A stretch of 64,000 nucleotides of DNA. It comes from CAVZZG01 sp963779685 (GTDB taxonomy: Bacteria; Actinomycetota; Thermoleophilia; Gaiellales; F1-60-MAGs149). Below the pieces are notes generated by a model. That model was not told where the DNA came from. It was given only the letters and a program-made list of their open reading frames with translations, and did no database searches. Both the position numbers and the translations under genes were made by a program. The DNA lies in contig CAVZZG010000003.1 in NCBI GenBank assembly GCA_963779685.1, positions 1,240,001-1,304,000 of the forward strand. The letters are read 5' to 3'. Numbering within the stretch: position 1 is the first letter of the stretch; every line of letters begins with the position of its first letter. Below, in pieces: positions 17,625-26,708 of this stretch.

Positions 17625-18747
17625 ACACCGCGGCGCCGGCGACGAGCTCGCCCAGCGGCACGAGCGGGAGCTCGAGGCTCTCCGCGACGGGCCCGTTCAC
17701 GACCTTCCCGGCCACCACGTTGGCGCCGCGAGCGAGCGGTCGCGACCGCCGCAGCGCCTCCTCGACGCCGAGCTTGGCGATCAGCTCGACGTAGGGCAGC
17801 GTGACGTTCGTCAACCCCTTGGTCGAGGTGATCGGCACGGCCCCGGGCATGTTGGCGACGCAGTAGTGCACGACGCCGTCCACCTCGTACACCGGGTCGG
17901 AGTGCGTCGTCGGCCGCGACGTCTCGAAGCAGCCGCCCTGGTCGATCGCGACATCGACGAGGACCGCGCCCGGCTTCATGAGCGCGAGCATTTCGCGCGT
18001 CACGAGGTGCGGCGCACGGGCGCCGTGGACGAGCACCGCGCCGATCACGAGGTCGGCGCCGGCGATCGCCTCCTCGACCGACTGCCGGTTCGAGATCGAG
18101 AGCGTGATGCGCCCGCCGAGCATGTTGTCGAGCTCGCGCATCCGGTCGACCGACCGCTCGAGCACCCACACGTCCGCCTGCATGCCGACCGCGATCAGCG
18201 CGCTGTTGTACCCGACGATGCCCCCGCCGAGCACGACCACCTTCGCCGGCGGGACGCCGGGCAGGCCGCCGACGAGGATGCCCCGGCCGCCGCGCGGCTT
18301 CTCGAGGCTCATGGCACCCATCTGCGGCGCGAGCCGGCCGGCGACCTCGCTCATCGGCGCCAGCAGCGGCAGGCGGCCATCGTCGGTCTCGACGGTCTCG
18401 TACGCGATGCAGGTGGCGCCGGACGCCATGAGGGCCTTCGTCAGCTCCGGCGCCGGCGCGAGGTGCAGGTAGGTGAAGAGGATCTGACCGTCGCGGATCC
18501 GGCCGTACTCGGCCGGTAGTGGCTCCTTCACCTTCAGGACCATGTCGGCGTGGCCCCAGACGTCCTCGCACGCGGCGATCCGCGCGCCGGCGGTGACGTA
18601 CTCGGCGTCGGCGAAGGCGCTGCCGAGGCCGGCACCCTGCTCGACCAGCACCTCGTGGCCGCGGTCGGCGAGCTCGCGTGCGCCCGCCGGCGTCAGGGCG
18701 ACGCGGTACTCGTCCGTCTTGATCTCGGTGACCACACCGACCTTCAT
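17623..18747 (-). CDS. ald: Alanine dehydrogenase
   Basis: An NAD-dependent enzyme that reversibly deaminates L-alanine to pyruvate and ammonia. The 374 residues start MKVGVVTEIKTDEYRVALTP and carry LKVKEPLPAEY, the catalytic-region YLHLAPAPELTKALM, the Rossmann loop VVVLGGGIVGYNSALIAVGM and VDVAIDQGGCFETSRPTTH. Length is normal. GGGGAG about 8 nt before the ATG at 18747 is a fair Shine-Dalgarno. It lies 41 bp downstream of the peptidase gene. Confidence 0.96.
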   Translation of the reverse strand: MKVGVVTEIKTDEYRVALTPAGARELADRGHEVLVEQGAGLGSAFADAEYVTAGARIAACEDVWGHADMVLKVKEPLPAEYGRIRDGQILFTYLHLAPAPELTKALMASGATCIAYETVETDDGRLPLLAPMSEVAGRLAPQMGAMSLEKPRGGRGILVGGLPGVPPAKVVVLGGGIVGYNSALIAVGMQADVWVLERSVDRMRELDNMLGGRITLSISNRQSVEEAIAGADLVIGAVLVHGARAPHLVTREMLALMKPGAVLVDVAIDQGGCFETSRPTTHSDPVYEVDGVVHYCVANMPGAVPITSTKGLTNVTLPYVELIAKLGVEEALRRSRPLARGANVVAGKVVNGPVAESLELPLVPLGELVAGAAV

Positions 18748-18788
18748 GCGGGAGGCTCCCCCTGGCTCGACGGCGCGATCGTAGACGA

Positions 18789-19910
18789 TCAGCGCCCGGC
18801 CGCCGCTGCGATCGCGGCGACGGTGATGTCCGACAGCCCGTCGACGTCCGCGGCGACGATGAACTCGTCCGGCGTGTGGACGAGTTGCATCCCGCTCGTC
18901 AGGACGACGCACGGGATGCCGGCGGCGTTGAACGCATGCGCGTCGGCCCCGCCGCCCACGGCCTCCTCCCGGACGACGTGACCGCAGGCCTCGAGGGCCG
19001 CCCGGGCGATCTGCACGACCGGATCGGTACGCCGCAGGCGATAGGACGTGTACTCGGTCTGCACGTCCGATTCGAGCCGGCAGTCCTCCATGGCCGCCGC
19101 GGCGGCGGCGGCCTGGAGCATGGCCGCGGTCTCGTCGGCCAGCCGGCGCGGGTCGCGGCTGCGCACTTCCGCCTCGACCCGGCACGCGGCCGGCACGACG
19201 TTGCGGGCCTCCCCGCCGGCGATCGTGCCGACGTTGGCGGTGGTCTCGTCGTCGAGACGACCGAGCCGCATCGACGCGATCGCCCGCGCGGCGGCGGCGA
19301 TCGCCGAGCGCCCCTCCTCGGGAGCGATGCCGGCATGCGCGGCGCGGCCGGAGAACGCGAGCCTGACCGTGTTCTGACCGGGCGCGGCCATCACGAGGCC
19401 GCCCAGGGGCCCGGCGTGGTCGTACACGAGCCCGCAGCGGGAGACGAGACGGGAGTGATCGAAGGCCTTCGCGCCCTGCAGCCCGGTTTCCTCGCGAATG
19501 GTGAGGACGATCTCGATGCCGGCGTGGGGCGCGCCGGACTCCAGCACCCGCCGCAGGCCGTCGAGCATGCCGGCCACGCTCGCCTTGTTGTCGGCGCCGA
19601 GGATGGCCGCGTTCGCATTGCGCACGACGCCCTCTGCGATCACCGGGTCGATGGCGGCCGCAACCGGCACCGTGTCGAGGTGCGCGCAGAAGAACAACGG
19701 CTCGCCCTCGCCGGAGGCGGGTACGCGGCAGTAGAGGTTGCCGGCATCGCTGCCGAGTGCGGCGCCCGCGCCGTCCTCGTCCACGTCCAGCCCGAGCCCT
19801 CGCAGGTAGGCGATGCAGCAGTCGGCCGCGGCACGTTCGCGACCCGTCGGCGTGGGCAGCCGCGCCAGTTCGAGGAACAGCTCGAGCGCTCGCGCCGCGA
19901 CGACCGCCAT
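18789..19910 (-). CDS. M20-family peptidase, peptidase T-like
   Basis: A zinc aminopeptidase/deacetylase-fold enzyme of 373 residues. Metal and catalytic motifs are FFCAHLDTVP (His-x-Asp), GADNKASVAGM (bridging Asp), REETGLQGAK (catalytic Glu-Glu) and GGGADAHAFNAAGIP (His). A dimerisation domain lies between, at about residues 180-290. Spacing fits tripeptidase PepT-like proteins. The ATG at 19910 overlaps the pyrG stop by one base (TGATG), so it is coupled to pyrG. Exact substrate is unknown. Confidence 0.85.
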   Translation of the reverse strand: MAVVAARALELFLELARLPTPTGRERAAADCCIAYLRGLGLDVDEDGAGAALGSDAGNLYCRVPASGEGEPLFFCAHLDTVPVAAAIDPVIAEGVVRNANAAILGADNKASVAGMLDGLRRVLESGAPHAGIEIVLTIREETGLQGAKAFDHSRLVSRCGLVYDHAGPLGGLVMAAPGQNTVRLAFSGRAAHAGIAPEEGRSAIAAAARAIASMRLGRLDDETTANVGTIAGGEARNVVPAACRVEAEVRSRDPRRLADETAAMLQAAAAAAAMEDCRLESDVQTEYTSYRLRRTDPVVQIARAALEACGHVVREEAVGGGADAHAFNAAGIPCVVLTSGMQLVHTPDEFIVAADVDGLSDITVAAIAAAAGR

Positions 19911-21562
19911 CAGGCGATGGCGCCGAGCGTCGTGGCCGCGTCCTGACCGCGGCCACGGAGCCGTGCGACGGCCGCGCCGATGAAGTCGCGGAACAGCGGC
20001 GCGGGCCGTGTCGGCCGGGACTTGAACTCGGGGTGGAACTGGCTCGCGACGTAGAACGGATGGCCCGGCAGCTCGATGACCTCCACCAGGTCCTTCGAGG
20101 CGAACAGCCCGGAGACGACCAGCCCCCGGTCTTCGAGTTGCGAGCGCAGCACGTTCGACACCTCGTAGCGATGCCGGTGCCGCTCGTGGACGAGGTCGGC
20201 GCCGTAGGCCGCCTGGGCGAGGCTCCCCGCCTTCAGCACCACGGGCTCGGCGCCGAGCCGCATCGTGCCGCCCTTGTCGCGCAGGTCCTTCTGCTCCGGC
20301 AGCAGGTCGACGATGGGGAACGGCGTCTCGAGATCGAACTCGGAGGAGTTCGCGCCCTCCATGCCGCAGACGTTGCGGGCGTACTCGATCACGGCCACCT
20401 GCATCCCGAGGCAGACGCCGAGGAACGGGATGCCGCGCTCGCGCGCGTGCTGGGCGGCCATGATCTTGCCCTCGATCCCGCGCACGCCGAACCCGCCGGG
20501 GATGAGGATGCCGTCCGCCGCATCGAGCCGTTCGCGAGCCTCGGTGCGCGACATGGCCTCGGCGTCGACGAAGTCGAGCTCGATCTGGTGGCCGTGATGG
20601 ATGCCGCCGTGGCGGAGTGCCTCCACCACCGACTTGTAGGCGTCCTGCAACTGCACGTACTTCCCGACGACTGCGATCCGGACGGGTCCCTCCAGTGCAT
20701 CGACGGAGTCGGCCAGCGCCTCCCACTCCCGGAGATCGGGATCGGGGGCCTCGATGCCGAACCGCTGCAGCACGAACGAGTCGAACCCCTGGTCGTGAAG
20801 GCCGAGCGGCACGCGGTAGATGTTCGCGCGATCCTCGGCCACGATCACGGCCGACGGATCGAGGTCGGCGAACAGCGCGATCTTCGCGCGCAGCTCGCGC
20901 GGCAGCGGCTGCGACGAGCGACAGACGACGACGTCCGGCGTGATACCGATCCGGCGCAACTCGTTGACCGAGTGCTGGGTCGGCTTGGTCTTCAACTCGC
21001 CGGCCGCCTCGATCATCGGCACCAGCGTCACGTGCACGTACATGACGTGATCGCGGCCGACCTGGTTGCGCAACTGCCGGATCGCCTCGAGGAACGGCAG
21101 CGACTCGATGTCGCCCACCGTGCCGCCGATCTCCACCAGCACGATGTCGACGTCGGAGGCCTCGGCCACCCGCAGGATCCGGCGCTTGATCTCGTCGGTG
21201 ATGTGCGGGATCACCTGCACCGTGGAGCCGAGGTAGTCGCCCCGGCGCTCCTTTCGGATGACGTGGTCGTAGATCGCACCCGCGGTGGCGTTGGACAGCC
21301 GCGAGGTGTTCTCGTCGATGAACCGCTCGTAGTGGCCGAGGTCGAGATCGGTCTCCGCCCCGTCCTCGGTGACGAACACCTCGCCGTGCTGGAACGGGCT
21401 CATCGTGCCCGGGTCGACGTTGATGTACGGGTCGAGCTTGACCACGCCGACCTTCAGCCCCCGGCACTTCAACAGCCGGCCGAGCGAGGCGGCCGTCACG
21501 CCCTTACCCAGGGAGGAAACAACGCCGCCCGTGATGAAGACGTACCGCGTCCTCGAATCCAT
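19910..21562 (-). CDS. pyrG: CTP synthase
   Basis: It aminates UTP to CTP with glutamine and ATP. The 550 residues start with the synthase P-loop region YVFITGGVVSSLGKGVTAAS and contain DPYINVDPGTMSPFQHGEVF, VEIGGTVGDIES and a C-terminal class I glutaminase domain with nucleophile Cys in FLGVCLGMQ and the His/Glu pair in SQFHPEFKSRP. All catalytic parts are intact. Start ATG at 21562. It is separated from the secreted-protein gene by 74 bp. Confidence 0.98.
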   Translation of the reverse strand: MDSRTRYVFITGGVVSSLGKGVTAASLGRLLKCRGLKVGVVKLDPYINVDPGTMSPFQHGEVFVTEDGAETDLDLGHYERFIDENTSRLSNATAGAIYDHVIRKERRGDYLGSTVQVIPHITDEIKRRILRVAEASDVDIVLVEIGGTVGDIESLPFLEAIRQLRNQVGRDHVMYVHVTLVPMIEAAGELKTKPTQHSVNELRRIGITPDVVVCRSSQPLPRELRAKIALFADLDPSAVIVAEDRANIYRVPLGLHDQGFDSFVLQRFGIEAPDPDLREWEALADSVDALEGPVRIAVVGKYVQLQDAYKSVVEALRHGGIHHGHQIELDFVDAEAMSRTEARERLDAADGILIPGGFGVRGIEGKIMAAQHARERGIPFLGVCLGMQVAVIEYARNVCGMEGANSSEFDLETPFPIVDLLPEQKDLRDKGGTMRLGAEPVVLKAGSLAQAAYGADLVHERHRHRYEVSNVLRSQLEDRGLVVSGLFASKDLVEVIELPGHPFYVASQFHPEFKSRPTRPAPLFRDFIGAAVARLRGRGQDAATTLGAIA

Positions 21563-21636
21563 CAGGCGCCTCCTCCGTGTTCGACCACGGGTACCGGATG
21601 GTAGCCGAGGTGGTCCCCGGGCGCCGCGCTCGCTCG

Positions 21637-22284
21637 CTAGGGTGCCGTCACCGCCCAGGTGCCTCGGACGTTCACGAGGTTCAGCGTCGAATCCGAATCG
21701 ACGAATACGTGCGCGCCGACCCGGGAGACGTTCCCGCTCGTCGATCGCGGCGTGTCGGTGGCGTTCGCGAACGTCCTGTCGATGCCGTTGCTGAAGGTCT
21801 CGTCAGCAGCCGCGAGGATGGAGATGCCGCTCGCGGCCTGACGGTCGCTGACGTAGATGCAGAAGGCGCCGGGCGCCGCCTCCGGCGCGGCCGCCGAGCC
21901 GGGGCACGCCGCCGTCGGCGCGTCCGCCGTGTCGATCACGTGGGCCGCCGGCGCAGCCGACAGCCGGAATCCGCCGAAGTCGAGGCTCCCCGTTACCGGT
22001 CCCGGGTAATGGGCATTGAGATCGGTATGCCCGAAGAAGAACGACCCGCGCAGCGTGACGCCGGAGGGCAGGTCGCCGGTCATGGGTGCGGGGATCTCGC
22101 CGCCGGCGAAGTCGACGAGATGAAGGCTGTGGTTCGCGACCTTGCTCGAATCGACGGCGTTGTTTCGCAGCTGAGCCCGGCCGACGCTGTTGTGCGGCAG
22201 GCTGGCGGCGTACCCCACGCCGCCGAGGGAGAACGCGAGTGCCGTGCACGCGACGATCATGGATGGCGAGGGGCGGCGCAACAT
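21637..22284 (-). CDS. Secreted protein of the Thermoleophilia 'NSVG-AQLRNNAV' type
   Basis: The 215-residue product has a signal peptide (VACTALAFSLGGVGYAAS) followed by HNSVGRAQLRNNAVDSSKV, a start repeated in many Solirubrobacterales exported proteins. The rest is a small-residue-rich domain with two cysteines (CPGS, FCIYVSD) that may form a disulfide. No enzyme motif is visible. It interrupts an otherwise housekeeping block between recN and pyrG. Function unknown. Confidence 0.7.
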   Translation of the reverse strand: MLRRPSPSMIVACTALAFSLGGVGYAASLPHNSVGRAQLRNNAVDSSKVANHSLHLVDFAGGEIPAPMTGDLPSGVTLRGSFFFGHTDLNAHYPGPVTGSLDFGGFRLSAAPAAHVIDTADAPTAACPGSAAAPEAAPGAFCIYVSDRQAASGISILAAADETFSNGIDRTFANATDTPRSTSGNVSRVGAHVFVDSDSTLNLVNVRGTWAVTAP

Positions 22285-22320
22285 GCGCTCACGTTCGACG
22301 CCGCCCCGCGCGAACCTGCG

Positions 22321-23985
22321 TCAGGACGAGCGGAGCGTGCGGGCCAGTTCGAGCGCCGTCTCGTCGCCCTCGTCGGCTCCCAGCATGCGGGCGAGCTCGG
22401 CTTCCACCTCGTCGCCGGCGAGCAGCTCGATGCGCGTGACGGTCGGGTCACCGGGCTCCTTGACGACCCGGAAGTGACGGTCGGCGCGGGCGGCGATCTG
22501 CGGCAGGTGGGTGACGCAGATCACCTGCGCGACGCCGGACAGCGCCAGCAGCTTGTCGGCCACGGCACGCGCCGTGCGACCACCGACACCGGCGTCCACC
22601 TCGTCGAACAGCAGCGTCGGCACACCGCCCTGCTCCTGCGCCGCTACCCGCACGGCGAGCGTGACGCGCGCCAGCTCACCGCCCGAGGCGATCTCGCCGA
22701 TGCGGCCGGCGGCGGCGCCGGGGTTCGGCGCGATCTCCAGTCGGACGTCGTCGGCGCCCGCCGGGCCGAGCGCGACCGGGAGCACGACGATCTCGACCCT
22801 GGCGTCGCCCATGCCGAGGTCGGCGAGATGCCGCTCGACGGCGCGCGCGAACGGGCCGGCGGTTGCGCGCCGGGCGTCCGAGAGGGCGTCCGCGCACTCC
22901 CGGGCGTTGCCGCGGGCCGTCTCCTCGGCGGCCGCCAGCCGGGCCAGCTCGTCATCGCGCCGCTCCAGCCGCTCGAGCCGCTCGCGGGCGGCCGCCGCGG
23001 CCGCGATCGCCGCATCGACCGAGCCGTGCCGTTGCGTCAGATCGTCGAGCGCGGCGAGGCGGTGCTCCACCGCGTCGAGCCGGGCGGGGTCGGCATCGAT
23101 GCCGGCGACGTAGGCGTGCAGGGCGTGTGCCGCCTCCTCGAGGCGGACGGTCGCGTCGCGCACCTCCGCGGCGATCTCGGCCAGCAGCGGATCGAATCCC
23201 TCGGCCGGGCCGAGCGTCCGCGCAGCCCGCGATGCCAGCGCCGCCGCGCCGTCGCCGTCGTCGGGCGAGATCAGGACACCCGCGCCGCCGGCCGCGGCGA
23301 GCAGGGCATCGGCATGGCGGAGGCGCTCGCGGTCGGCCAGGAGCTGGATCTCCTCGCCCGGCTCGGGTGCGACCCGCTCGACGCGCGCCACGAGATCCGT
23401 CAGGTCGCCGATCAGCCGGTCCGCGTCGCCGGCGTCGGCCTCGGCGGCTTCACGGGTCTGACGGGCGGCCGCAAGCTCCCGCCAGGCCGCCGTCATCGCG
23501 GCGATCCGGAGCGCCTGGTCGGGACCGGCGAACGAGTCCAGCAGCCGTCGCTGCACGGCCGGCCGGGTCAGGGCGCGCGCCTCGTGCTGGGAGACGACCC
23601 GCACCAGCTCGTCGGCGGCCGACTCCAGGGCGGCGCGACTGGCTGCGCGACCGCACACCAGCGCCCGGCCGCGCCCCTCGGCCGTGATCCGGCGGGCCAG
23701 GACGAGCCCATCGGCCGGCTCGCCGATCAGGTCGCGGACGCCGTCGAAGGCCTCGCGCTCGAGCACGCCGGGCGCGACGTCGAAGGTCGCCTCGACGTAG
23801 GCCTCCGCCCCGGCCGAGCCGACCAGCGAGGCCTCCGCCGGTCCGCCGAGCACGAGGCCGAGCGCCTGCGTCAGGATCGTCTTGCCGGCGCCGGTCTCGC
23901 CGGTGATGACATTGAGCCCACGGTGCGGCTCGACGTCCGCGTCGCGGATCAGCACCAGGTTGCGGACGACGAGGCGCTCGAGCAT
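22321..23985 (-). CDS. recN: DNA repair protein RecN
   Basis: An SMC-like ATPase for double-strand break repair. The 554 residues begin MLERLVVRNLVLIRDADVEP with Walker A GETGAGKTILTQAL, a long coiled-coil middle (about 150-370) rich in Arg, Glu and Ala, the signature IASGGELARVTLAVR and Walker B TLLFDEVDAGVGGRTA. The ATG at 23985 overlaps the nadK stop by one base (TGATG). nadK-recN adjacency is conserved in many bacteria. Confidence 0.96.
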   Translation of the reverse strand: MLERLVVRNLVLIRDADVEPHRGLNVITGETGAGKTILTQALGLVLGGPAEASLVGSAGAEAYVEATFDVAPGVLEREAFDGVRDLIGEPADGLVLARRITAEGRGRALVCGRAASRAALESAADELVRVVSQHEARALTRPAVQRRLLDSFAGPDQALRIAAMTAAWRELAAARQTREAAEADAGDADRLIGDLTDLVARVERVAPEPGEEIQLLADRERLRHADALLAAAGGAGVLISPDDGDGAAALASRAARTLGPAEGFDPLLAEIAAEVRDATVRLEEAAHALHAYVAGIDADPARLDAVEHRLAALDDLTQRHGSVDAAIAAAAAARERLERLERRDDELARLAAAEETARGNARECADALSDARRATAGPFARAVERHLADLGMGDARVEIVVLPVALGPAGADDVRLEIAPNPGAAAGRIGEIASGGELARVTLAVRVAAQEQGGVPTLLFDEVDAGVGGRTARAVADKLLALSGVAQVICVTHLPQIAARADRHFRVVKEPGDPTVTRIELLAGDEVEAELARMLGADEGDETALELARTLRSS

Positions 23986-24872
23986 CAGTGCCAGAACGTC
24001 GCGCGATAGCGGGCGAGGAACGGGCGGTCGGACAGCACCGCGAGCAGCGCCGTGGCCGAGCCCATCTCGACGTCGACCGCCTCGCCCTCGGCGAGCGATC
24101 CGACGACGTGCCCGTCCACGACGAGCCGCGAGGCGAACCCCGCGGAGCGCGACCGGACGCGGATGCGGTGGCCGTGGGAGAGAACGAGCGGCCGCGCATC
24201 GACGGCGTGCGGAGCGACGAACGTCACCGACATCGCGTCCACGCCCCAGCCGAGGACGGGGCCGCCGGCCGAGAGGTTGTAGCCGGTCGAGCCGACCGGA
24301 GTCGCGATCACGATGCCATCGCATCCGCGCTCGCCCATGGCAATGCCGTTCACCTCCCACTCCAGCACCGCCATGCGCCCCTGCACGGAACTGGTGACGA
24401 GGACGTCGTTGACGGCGGTGAAGTGACGACCGCCGTTGTGGACGTCGATGGTCGGCAGGGGGAGGCGCTCGAAGCCGCCGTCCAGGACGCGCGGCATGAG
24501 GTCCGAGAGCTCGTCGGCGACCAGCGACGTGAGGAACCCGACGCGGCCGAAGTTGACGCCGATCGTGGGGACGTCCGCCCCGAGGAACCGCTGCAGGCCA
24601 CGGAGCATCGTGCCGTCGCCGCCCAGCACGAGACAGAGGTCGACGCCGGTGGCCGCGCCGTCCCACGGCAGGCAGGCCCCGGCCACCTCTGGATGCTTGG
24701 CGGCCTCGTCCCCCGGCATCAGCAGCACGACCCCCCGGTCGCGCGCGATGCCCACGACGGCCTGCAACGCCGCCGACGTCCGCGACGGCTCGCCGTGGGT
24801 GATGACGACGCAGCGGCGGACGCCATCAGGCGACGGCGCGCCGGGCGAGCTCTCGTGGGTCGGTGCGTTCAC
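23985..24872 (-). CDS. nadK: NAD kinase
   Basis: It phosphorylates NAD to NADP. Key blocks are LVLGGDGTMLRGLQRFLG (GGDGT), VGFLTSL, a conserved Asn-Asp in FTAVNDVLVTSS and DGIVIATPVGSTGYNLSAGG. The only in-frame common start codon before the conserved N-terminal strand VRRCVVITHGEPS is GTG at 24872, giving 295 residues and a 47-bp overlap with tlyA. This start is less certain than the gene. It lies between tlyA and recN, as in many genomes. Confidence 0.93.
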   Translation of the reverse strand: MNAPTHESSPGAPSPDGVRRCVVITHGEPSRTSAALQAVVGIARDRGVVLLMPGDEAAKHPEVAGACLPWDGAATGVDLCLVLGGDGTMLRGLQRFLGADVPTIGVNFGRVGFLTSLVADELSDLMPRVLDGGFERLPLPTIDVHNGGRHFTAVNDVLVTSSVQGRMAVLEWEVNGIAMGERGCDGIVIATPVGSTGYNLSAGGPVLGWGVDAMSVTFVAPHAVDARPLVLSHGHRIRVRSRSAGFASRLVVDGHVVGSLAEGEAVDVEMGSATALLAVLSDRPFLARYRATFWH

Positions 24873-25617
24873 GGGCCAGGGGATTGTCGTCGGACACGAG
24901 CGCGAGCAGGTACTCGCGGTTCCCGGCGGGCCCCGGCACCCCCGTGTCGAGGGCGCGGATCGGCGCCGCACCGAGATCGGGAGCGTAGCGGGCCACGCGC
25001 TCGATCGCGGCCGCGCGCACGCCCGGGTCGCGCACGACACCGCCACGGGGAACGTCCTCCCGGCCGGCCTCGAACTGCGGCTTGACGAGCACGAGCGCGC
25101 GCCACGGCCGCCGCATCAGCGCGACGACCGGGCCGAGCACGAGCGTCAGCGAGATGAACGAGACGTCGGCAACCAGCAGATCGGGTGCGAACGGGAGGTC
25201 GCCGGCGACGAGATCGCGCGCGTTCGTGCGCTCCAGGACCGTCACGCGCGGGTCGGCGCGCAGCGCCGGTGCGAGCTGGCCGTAACCGACGTCGATGGCG
25301 ATCACGGCGGCAGCGCCCCGCTGCAGCAGGCAGTCGGTGAACCCGCCCGTCGACGCGCCGACGTCGACCGCCTCCGCCGCCCGAACGTCCCACTCGAGCG
25401 CGTCGAGCCCGGCTGCGAGCTTGCGCCCGCCGCGGCTGACGTAGGGCGGCCGTGCGGCCGCCTCGATCACGGACTCCGCCCTGACCCGCGTGCCGGCCTT
25501 GGTGACCACCTCGCCGTCGACGCGCACGTCGCCGGCCATGATCATGCCGCGGGCCTGCTCCCGCGAGCTCGCCAGCCCGCGGGCATGGACGGCCACATCG
25601 AGGCGCTCACCGGTCAC
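24826..25617 (-). CDS. tlyA: TlyA-family rRNA 2'-O-methyltransferase
   Basis: The 263 residues comprise an S4 RNA-binding domain (LDVAVHARGLASSREQARGMI, AGDVRVDGEVV) and an FtsJ-like methyltransferase domain with AdoMet loop AVDVGASTGGFTDCLLQRGA and VADVSFISLT. KPQFEAGREDVPRGGVVRD supplies the catalytic Lys region. Family members methylate 16S and 23S rRNA cytidines. The start is GTG at 25617, overlapping the prenyltransferase stop by 11 bp. Confidence 0.93.
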   Translation of the reverse strand: MTGERLDVAVHARGLASSREQARGMIMAGDVRVDGEVVTKAGTRVRAESVIEAAARPPYVSRGGRKLAAGLDALEWDVRAAEAVDVGASTGGFTDCLLQRGAAAVIAIDVGYGQLAPALRADPRVTVLERTNARDLVAGDLPFAPDLLVADVSFISLTLVLGPVVALMRRPWRALVLVKPQFEAGREDVPRGGVVRDPGVRAAAIERVARYAPDLGAAPIRALDTGVPGPAGNREYLLALVSDDNPLARERTDPRELARRAVA

Positions 25618-26473
25618 GGGCGTAGACCCGGGCCACGACGGCGCCCAGCACGTCCGGACGGCCAGGCAGTCGCTCGAGGTGCCCGGCGCATCGCCGCTGC
25701 GACTCGGCCGCCAGCCGGCGCGCCTCCGCGAGGCCGAGCACCGTGACGAACGTCCGCTTGCTGTGGGCCGCGTCGGAGCCGGCGGGCTTGCCCAGCGTCT
25801 CGTCCGTGCCGGTCGCGTCGAGCACGTCGTCGACGATCTGGAAGCCCAGGCCGAGCTCCTCGGCGAAGGCGCGGTAGGCCGCGGCCACCGGCGCAGGCGC
25901 ATCGACGTGGGCCAGGCCCATGGCGACCGCGGCGCGGATCAACGCGCCGGTCTTGAGGCTGCACATCCGGCGCAGCCAGGCCTCGTCGGGATCCTCGGGC
26001 GGGCGGATGTCGAGATACTGGCCGTGGATCATGCCCTCGACGCCCTCGCCCAGCGCCCGCTGCACCGACACCTGCCCGGCGACCAGCCGGAAGGCCGCGG
26101 CCAGAAGGAGGTCGCCCACCAGGACCGCGACGTCCTCGCCGTAGACGACGTGCGCCGTGGGGCGTCCACGGCGCAGCGCGTCATCGTCGAGCGCCGGCAG
26201 GTCGTCGTGCACCAGGCTGAAGGTGTGCACCCACTCCAGCGCCACGGCCGCCGGCAGGGCGGTGGCAGCGTCGCCGCCGAGTGCCTGGACGGTGGCCAGC
26301 AGGAGCACCGGGCGGAGTCGCTTGCCGCCGGCCCGCAGCGGGTAGTCGCACGCCGCCGCGAAGGGCGCCAGGTCGTGACCGGCGACCACGGGCGGCAGTG
26401 CCCGCAACGCGTCTTCGAACAGGCCGGCGAGCCGCTCCGGCGAGGCCTCAGAGGAGGCCGAGCTGGGCGTCAT
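25607..26473 (-). CDS. ispA: Polyprenyl diphosphate synthase (farnesyl/geranylgeranyl type)
   Basis: An all-helical trans-prenyltransferase of 288 residues that condenses isopentenyl diphosphate with allylic diphosphates. The first aspartate-rich motif is HDDLPALDDDALRRGRPTAH (DDx4D, the bacterial FPPS form) and the second is GFQIVDDVLD; GGKRLRP and the KPAGSDAAHSKRTFV region are present. Chain length cannot be fixed from sequence alone. Position upstream of tlyA-nadK-recN matches the conserved ispA locus. ATG at 26473. Confidence 0.9.
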   Translation of the reverse strand: MTPSSASSEASPERLAGLFEDALRALPPVVAGHDLAPFAAACDYPLRAGGKRLRPVLLLATVQALGGDAATALPAAVALEWVHTFSLVHDDLPALDDDALRRGRPTAHVVYGEDVAVLVGDLLLAAAFRLVAGQVSVQRALGEGVEGMIHGQYLDIRPPEDPDEAWLRRMCSLKTGALIRAAVAMGLAHVDAPAPVAAAYRAFAEELGLGFQIVDDVLDATGTDETLGKPAGSDAAHSKRTFVTVLGLAEARRLAAESQRRCAGHLERLPGRPDVLGAVVARVYARDR

Positions 26474-26651
26474 CTTCGCTCTCGAGCTCGCGCCGCTGCC
26501 GCTCGATCTCGGCCGACACCTGCTGCGCGAGGTCGTTCAACTCGCCGAGCACGTCCGCCAGCCCGTCCGCATCGGTCGTCGACTCGAGCCGCGCATTGGC
26601 CGCCTCGAGCTGGGCGAGCAGGGACTGAAGATGGGCAACGCGGTCGTCGAT
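26448..26651 (-). CDS. Small coiled-coil ORF at the xseB position, no canonical start
   Basis: Between nusB and ispA an open frame encodes about 68 residues of helix-loop-helix character: DDRVAHLQSLLAQLEAAN, then VLGELNDLAQQVSAEIERQR, ending LGLL. In many bacteria this position holds xseB (exonuclease VII small subunit), which has the same two-helix layout, but I see no convincing XseB sequence match and xseA is absent. There is no ATG, GTG or TTG upstream of the first helix; the frame is open from the nusB stop. Its end overlaps ispA by 26 bp. It may use a rare start or suffer a sequence error. Confidence 0.4.
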   Translation of the reverse strand: MDDRVAHLQSLLAQLEAANARLESTTDADGLADVLGELNDLAQQVSAEIERQRRELESEDDAQLGLL

Positions 26652-26708
26652 CCGCCTAGCGTAGCGGAGCCCGGTGGCGCTCGACCGGCGGAGGCCGTGG
26701 TGGGCGGG

